A stretch of 64,000 bases of DNA. Source: Umbelopsis isabellina. Lineage: Eukaryota; Mucoromycota; Umbelopsidomycetes; Umbelopsidales; Umbelopsidaceae. Positions 59,628 through 64,000 of this stretch are shown here, piece by piece. The stretch covers positions 62,001 to 126,000 of the forward strand of contig JAEPQZ010000009.1 of NCBI GenBank assembly GCA_016758905.1. Reading direction: 5' to 3'. The notes beneath the pieces were generated by a model. That model ran no database searches, had not been told where the DNA came from, and saw only the letters and a list, made by a program, of their open reading frames with translations. Every line of letters starts with the position of its first letter. The stretch's first letter is position 1. The translations under genes were made by a program, and so were the position numbers.

Positions 59628-61142
59628 CTACATAATGGTGCACTTTGTTTTGTCGCTCGACCTGGATTGTTGATTATTGATATATTGCTCGAGACACTTT
59701 TCTGCATCTTTGCCTATAGGGCCGCCTCGGTCCGCCAGCTTTCGCCACAACTTTTCAGCCTTCTCTAAACTTGGCTTGACGCCTCTGCCCTCATAATACA
59801 TTCTGGCCAGATTCGATTCAGCAAGCGGAAAGCCTTGGGCTGCTGCCATCAGATAGAACTCGGCGGCATTGACAAAGTTCTGTTCCACGCCATTACCTGA
59901 AAAGTATCGTAGTCCAACATTGTATTGAGCCTCGGGCATGCCTTTGATGGCAGCTTTTTGAAAGTGTCTGAACGCTGCAGCTTGATCTACCGGGCTGCCA
60001 TCTTGAGGGGCTGAATAATACACACCAAGCATAAAATTGCATTGAGCGTTCCCTGATTGAGCGCCTTTTCGGAAGTAATCCATTGCTTTTTGATGGTCTT
60101 GAGCTACACCTAGACCTGCTCGATACATGCGACCTAGTTCAGCCCATGCCGAATCGATACCGCCTCGCCCAGCCAACTCGTACAACTGCACCGCCGTTTT
60201 TCCGCCATCTTTCTTTGTTCGCATCACTATAGCCGCCAAATTCATTTGTGCATAGGGATGGCCCTTTCGTGCTAGATCTGTTAGAATTTGGATACCTCGG
60301 TCGATATCTTTTTCTATTCCTCCATATCCTCTATAAAGCATGTTTGCATAACTAAATGCTGCGGTGTCATCACCTGCTTCCATCGCACATTCGTATAGAA
60401 CTAGGGCTATTTGCGAAGCCTCTACAGAGATAGAATGCTCGTCAGTTGTAAGACCATCGTGCTCCAGGTCCCATTGTTTCACTTACGACTGTTAGCTCTC
60501 AGGATAACATTACCCAACGCTGTAAGATCTGCTGACTTGTTCTCGCTCACTAAGATGTTTCCCAAATTTTACGTTAGGAGTAATGTTTTCGCAACGTTCT
60601 AATGCAGCAGTTAGATACTTACGTTCTAATAATTTGGGGAACGCAGCTTTAGATGGTTGAACTTGTTGTAAGGTCTCGAGTACAGCCTGGACAGCAGCCT
60701 TTTGCTTTTCAATGGGCATGGTAAGATTGCTGTTTGTCATCAGAATCTTGAGCAGTTCGTCTTTGGGTAGAACGTCTAACAGTATATGCCATTTTAATGA
60801 GCTCAGTTCTGTCTAGCTAGTAGGGAGTAAAGCAGCTACCATACCTTTCACCGACAGATCCCTCGCTAGAGGAGTAGGATCCTGCGTAATCTTGGAAGCT
60901 GACGCTCTGTAGTATGCCATTAGCGAGACTGTTTGTAAATGGGCCATATTTGTGATCGCTTACCCGTCCGTAGGTTTGAGGAACGGCTCAAAAACACCCC
61001 CGGGTGTATGAGTTGTGTTTCGACGGGACTTGGCAGCTGACCGTTGCGCATAGTGTCTAGTGTGAAGACGCTGATGTACAATCGGTCGTTGTGCACACGA
61101 TCGCGCATGATGCCTGAAATGCCGCACGGTTGCCGAAGACAT
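59628..61142 (-). CDS. Mitochondrial Sel1-repeat protein
   Basis: Five exons (60964-61142, 60845-60906, 60623-60775, 60487-60549, 59628-60421) give 416 residues. The N-terminus (SSATVRHFRHHARSCAQRP) is Arg/His-rich and lacks acidic residues, so mitochondrial import is likely. From about residue 170 on there are Sel1-like repeats: FSYANMLYRGYGGIEKD, WAELGRMYRAGLGVAQD, CNFMLGVYYSAPQDG, YNVGLRYFSGNGVEQN and SNLARMYYEGRGVKPS, spaced about 36 residues. Such repeats act as scaffolds. The C-terminus ends KTKCTIM, which would fit a prenylation CaaX box, odd for a mitochondrial protein. No specific orthologue is claimed. Confidence 0.87.
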
Positions 61143-61463
61143 TACAGTTGTTTGCAGACGGTGGTTTGCACTCCTTTACGCTTGAAGTCAAAATTTCAGG
61201 GAATGGCAGTCCCATATGTAAGCTTTGTTGGACTTGCAAAGGCCATGATTGTTAATGCTATATCTAGACAAATTGCAAAACGCGGACTTAATCAAGGTTT
61301 CTCAGCACACAATGATAAAGACAGTATATAGCATGAAAACAAAGTATAACGTGTTTGGGAAAAATCATCCCAAAGCTCTATCATTTAATGAGTTTAGCGG
61401 CGCAAATGGATGGTCAATGTTTGGGAAGCAGTAAGAAAAAGTAAGTGGTTTGGCAATATGTGA
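61143..61463. other. Intergenic region
   Basis: Upstream of the Sel1 gene (-) and 3' of KGD4 (-). Nothing else seen. Confidence 0.4.
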
Positions 61464-61916
61464 CTAAAATGCACCTCCAGACTGCAACATGCTCCAGTTA
61501 GCTCAAAGGTCCCGTCATATTCTTGGAAACAAACAACAATGTCACTCACCTGGATTATTTCCATTTCTGCCTCGGAGAGCGGGAGGCGCTTGTACCTTGC
61601 TGGCAGCTGGCCGTATTCAATAGCGTTGGCAGAGGAGCTGGACTTTGATTTTGGTGCGGGTGCAGAAGCGCTTGAGCTTGAAGACGCCTTTTGCTGTGGC
61701 GCATCCCGTGGATTTGCTTTAGCAGTTTGTTTTTCAAGATTGGCAGGCTCTAATGGGTGCTTGCCACCATGTGGAGCGCTATCTACAATGAGGGTTAAAA
61801 ATATAGAACTATTGAGATGACGCTCCAAGATATTGATAGTACTTACCCTTCCATAAGTTTTTTCGTGGTCCTACGAACTGAATTAGGCGAGCAGCTCTGG
61901 CAATAGTTGGTTGCAT
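61464..61916 (-). CDS. KGD4: KGD4/MRPS36-like subunit of 2-oxoglutarate dehydrogenase
   Basis: Small mitochondrial protein that anchors the E3 subunit to the 2-oxoglutarate dehydrogenase complex (formerly taken as ribosomal protein Ymr31/MRPS36). Three exons (61847-61916, 61550-61782, 61464-61481) give 106 residues; human MRPS36 has about 103. The N-terminal IARAARLIQFVGPRKN matches the E2-side segment and the C-terminal LPARYKRLPLSEAEMEIIQ plus SGGAF matches the E3-binding end (yeast: LPARFRYKP...SGGAW). The middle is a Ser/Ala/Lys linker. The last coding exon is 18 bp (SGGAF and stop). Confidence 0.85.
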
Positions 61917-62674
61917 GTTTTGGGTAGTGGTTGAATCGTTGGCATGGTCATTTTGTCCTGCCCTTGCTTACTAGGTGATTTACCAGCAGTCACATGCGTG
62001 CCGGGTTTTCCCTTGCTAGCAAAAAAAATGTTGCCTTTGACCCCGGCAATAAGGACATCAATCTCGTTTGGTTCAGCATATTTGCACATCATTGCAAGAT
62101 ACATTGCTCCTACATGCATTTATCAAAGATCTAGAGGTTTTAGTACCAAAAAAGCTATAGCTTATTGCTAAACATTCGCTCAATGCCATGTTCTTGAGCG
62201 GCTTTTCATACAGTTGTAGGGGGTCGCATTGAACAGATCTTGTCGTCGAACAACGAATGGATCACAGATAAGAATCGTATGAATATCGGTTTCAATTGTT
62301 ATTGCAAATACAGAAGCAAGTATCGTAATAGAAAATTGCTACTCGACCGCTGTCAGTGCGAGCCCCTTACTCCAATAGACAAATTTCATTTCCGTTACAA
62401 CTGAATACCCCTTGTAACTCTATTACTATCTCTAACAAATATCCAAGCAATACCACAAATCATTGGAAAGAAAATAAAACACAAGACAATTGATATTATT
62501 TATATTCGTAAACAGCATCAAATATATTGCAATTGATGGTGAAAATGCTGGCGGTATAAGAAATAGTAGCAAGATCGAACCGGAAGCTCATAGAAAATAT
62601 ATTCTGCATTATTGGCGAAACGTGCGTCATATTGTTTCCTTTTGCGTTTTCCTTTTGGTACATGGCGTTTGCCC
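61917..62674. other. Divergent promoter region, KGD4 / coiled-coil gene
   Basis: About 760 bp with no supported gene. An open frame on the minus strand at 61883-62119 overlaps the KGD4 start and has no features. Confidence 0.4.
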
Positions 62675-64000
62675 ATGACCAGTGACAGCTGCAATGTAAG
62701 GGACAGTTGGCTATATATAACAGGCTCCTCATAACTCAGGGGATTTGTAACAATATCTTCTTGCTCATTGCTCTTTTTTCAATTAGGTTCCAGAGGAGCG
62801 GCATCCTGGATCTGAATCTGGTAAGTCAGCCGGCAGGAATTCGAACTGATTGAGCCACGACTATTGTGTTTATTTAAAAACGCTCATATCACTCTACAGG
62901 ATGGAGCTCAAGCGAAAACACTAGCTCACTACACTCTCGACAAGCCTCGGGCAACATAATTAATATACCAAGCTACTCAGCGCCACGTTCAACACAAAAT
63001 AAAGCAGCGCCGTTAGCGATGAGATCCTCCCATTCCTTGCGCACTAATCGCTCACGTTCACGGCATATGGACCCTGAAACCTCTGACCAGCAAGCAACAA
63101 TACTACGAGATGTGGAATTGACTCGTTATAACATTGGCAAAGTTCGAGAAGATATGGACAAATTAACCAAGAAATTACAGGGCATGGCTGAAGATATTGT
63201 AAGTTGCTCGATGCCATGGCATATAGTCAGTGTCACTACCTAATTACTTATACTACTGTGCTAGACCAAAACCAAAACTCGAGTTAGTACGTATATTCAA
63301 AACATAGGTACTGGAAGCGTTTTCGCATGAATGCTAAAGACTGGCGGGGGATCACAATTTTTTGGCGATAATGTTTATGCAATTGAACTAAACCCTTACA
63401 ATTGGTTTAGGTAATATGGAGCAGTCGCTTGTATCTACGCAGGAAGTGAATGTCAATTTGCAAATTCTTCTGGAACGAGCTGTTTCATCGCAAAAAAGAC
63501 TTGACAGTGATACCATGCAGCGAGTTCGGCAATTTCAAGGCGATCTTTCTCAGGTATGCACAGTTTGATAGCACTCAAAACGTCTGACATCCAAAGTGTT
63601 TCACGATAACCATAACTTAAACTCGTATTTTGCCAGATCCTTGTCCAAAATGAAGAAATGCATTCTCGAATATCATCAATGGAATCGACACAGTATACAT
63701 ACGATGGAAGAGTGGCTGATTTGAATCATCAAGTTCGAGAATATGCAACGTTATTAGAGCAAGCTAGAGACACCATTCATGCCATGACTGACACGACGCC
63801 AGCCTCTTCCGAAGAATACATACCGTCTGAATCGTCACGGAGAGCCAGCTTAGCTTCATCATGGGCCACCGAAGACGAAGCAGTTGGCAGGAAAGAGAGT
63901 GAAATCACTTCAGTGGTGTCCAAACCCACCGATACCAAAGACATACTTCGCAGTCGAATCATTCGATCCAGTGGCATGACTTCAGAGAAAGGGTCGGCCA
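62675..64000 (+). CDS. Coiled-coil protein, 3' end beyond the window
   Basis: Partial gene running off the right edge. Proposed exons: 62675-62695 (MTSDSCN), 62787-62820, 62900-63198, about 63422-63553 and 63637 onward. The first part is Ser-rich and disordered. From RDVELTRYNIGKVREDMDKL on, heptad-like helices follow (EVNVNLQILLERAVSSQKR, DGRVADLNHQVREYATLLEQ), so a long coiled coil is likely. A second Ser/Arg-rich stretch starts near the window end. The junction between the third and fourth exons is not certain: the obvious acceptor at 63409-63410 breaks the frame, and one at 63420-63421 keeps it. No family recognised. Confidence 0.65.

Noticed and set aside
61883-62119. A minus-strand frame that could extend KGD4 upstream
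   Set aside because: It is in another frame from KGD4 and not needed: the KGD4 start at 61916 already gives the normal length and N-terminus.
62825-62870. A tRNA-like T-loop word (gttcgaattcc on the minus strand)
   Set aside because: No matching acceptor, D or anticodon arms at the right distances; it lies in an intron of the coiled-coil gene.
1-64000. CRISPR arrays, retroelements and virus-like elements
   Set aside because: No regularly spaced repeats, reverse transcriptase, integrase, capsid or long terminal repeats were seen; the repeats present are microsatellites and the MFS array.

Overview
This window looks like nuclear DNA from a fungus, probably an early-diverging lineage such as Mucoromycota; the lineage is my inference. 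Nearly every gene has several short introns (about 45-130 bp, GT-AG, one clear GC-AG case). The gene set is fungal: ERG6 sterol methyltransferase, SLS1, an ENA-type P-ATPase, a CorA/MNR2 magnesium transporter, CBS and KGD4, together with ARMC7 and MFAP1. I rebuilt exon structures by hand by following reading phase across splice sites; the stated exon sets keep frame throughout, apart from one unresolved junction in the last gene.

Layout. 1-2.5 kb: LctP-type lactate permease (-). 4.4-6.8 kb: SLS1 (+). 7.2-13.5 kb: a tandem array of small MFS transporters of the anion:cation symporter type (three intact copies of 350-352 aa and one 5'-truncated copy), whose repeat unit also carried along the 3' end of the next gene, MFAP1 (13.6-15.3 kb, -). 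15.7-16.8 kb: AP endonuclease (+). 17.5-18.4 kb: Mid2/WSC-like surface protein (-). 19.6-32.2 kb: a possible gene cluster with a DFR-like reductase (-), an ornithine-decarboxylase-like protein lacking the catalytic Cys/Asp pair (-), a type IID P-ATPase (-) and, sharing the ATPase promoter region, a 1711-residue membrane NRPS (+) with the adenylation-carrier-three-LbH-domain plan of epsilon-poly-lysine synthetase. 32.5-41.2 kb: ARMC7 (-), PPR protein (+), two PB1-like paralogs (-), CorA transporter (+), RS-rich protein (-). 41.2-44.5 kb is gene-poor. 44.5-64 kb: cysteine-rich GPI-type protein (-), OSR1/SPAK-like kinase (-), FYVE protein (-), CBS (-), SDR (-), proline/histidine-rich protein with a WWE-like end (+), ERG6 (-), four-helix membrane protein (+), RidA (+), mitochondrial Sel1-repeat protein (-), KGD4 (-), and the start of a coiled-coil protein running off the right edge (+).

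Most genes are housekeeping and unrelated to each other. The part most likely to be a working unit is the 19.6-32.2 kb block: an enzyme that could polymerise an amino acid at a membrane, a PLP-fold protein related to a diamine-forming enzyme but with an altered active site, a cation pump and a reductase. The second point of interest is the MFS array, where the transporters appear to have lost most of their C-terminal half yet keep open frames in three copies. No virus-like element, CRISPR array or convincing tRNA gene was seen.
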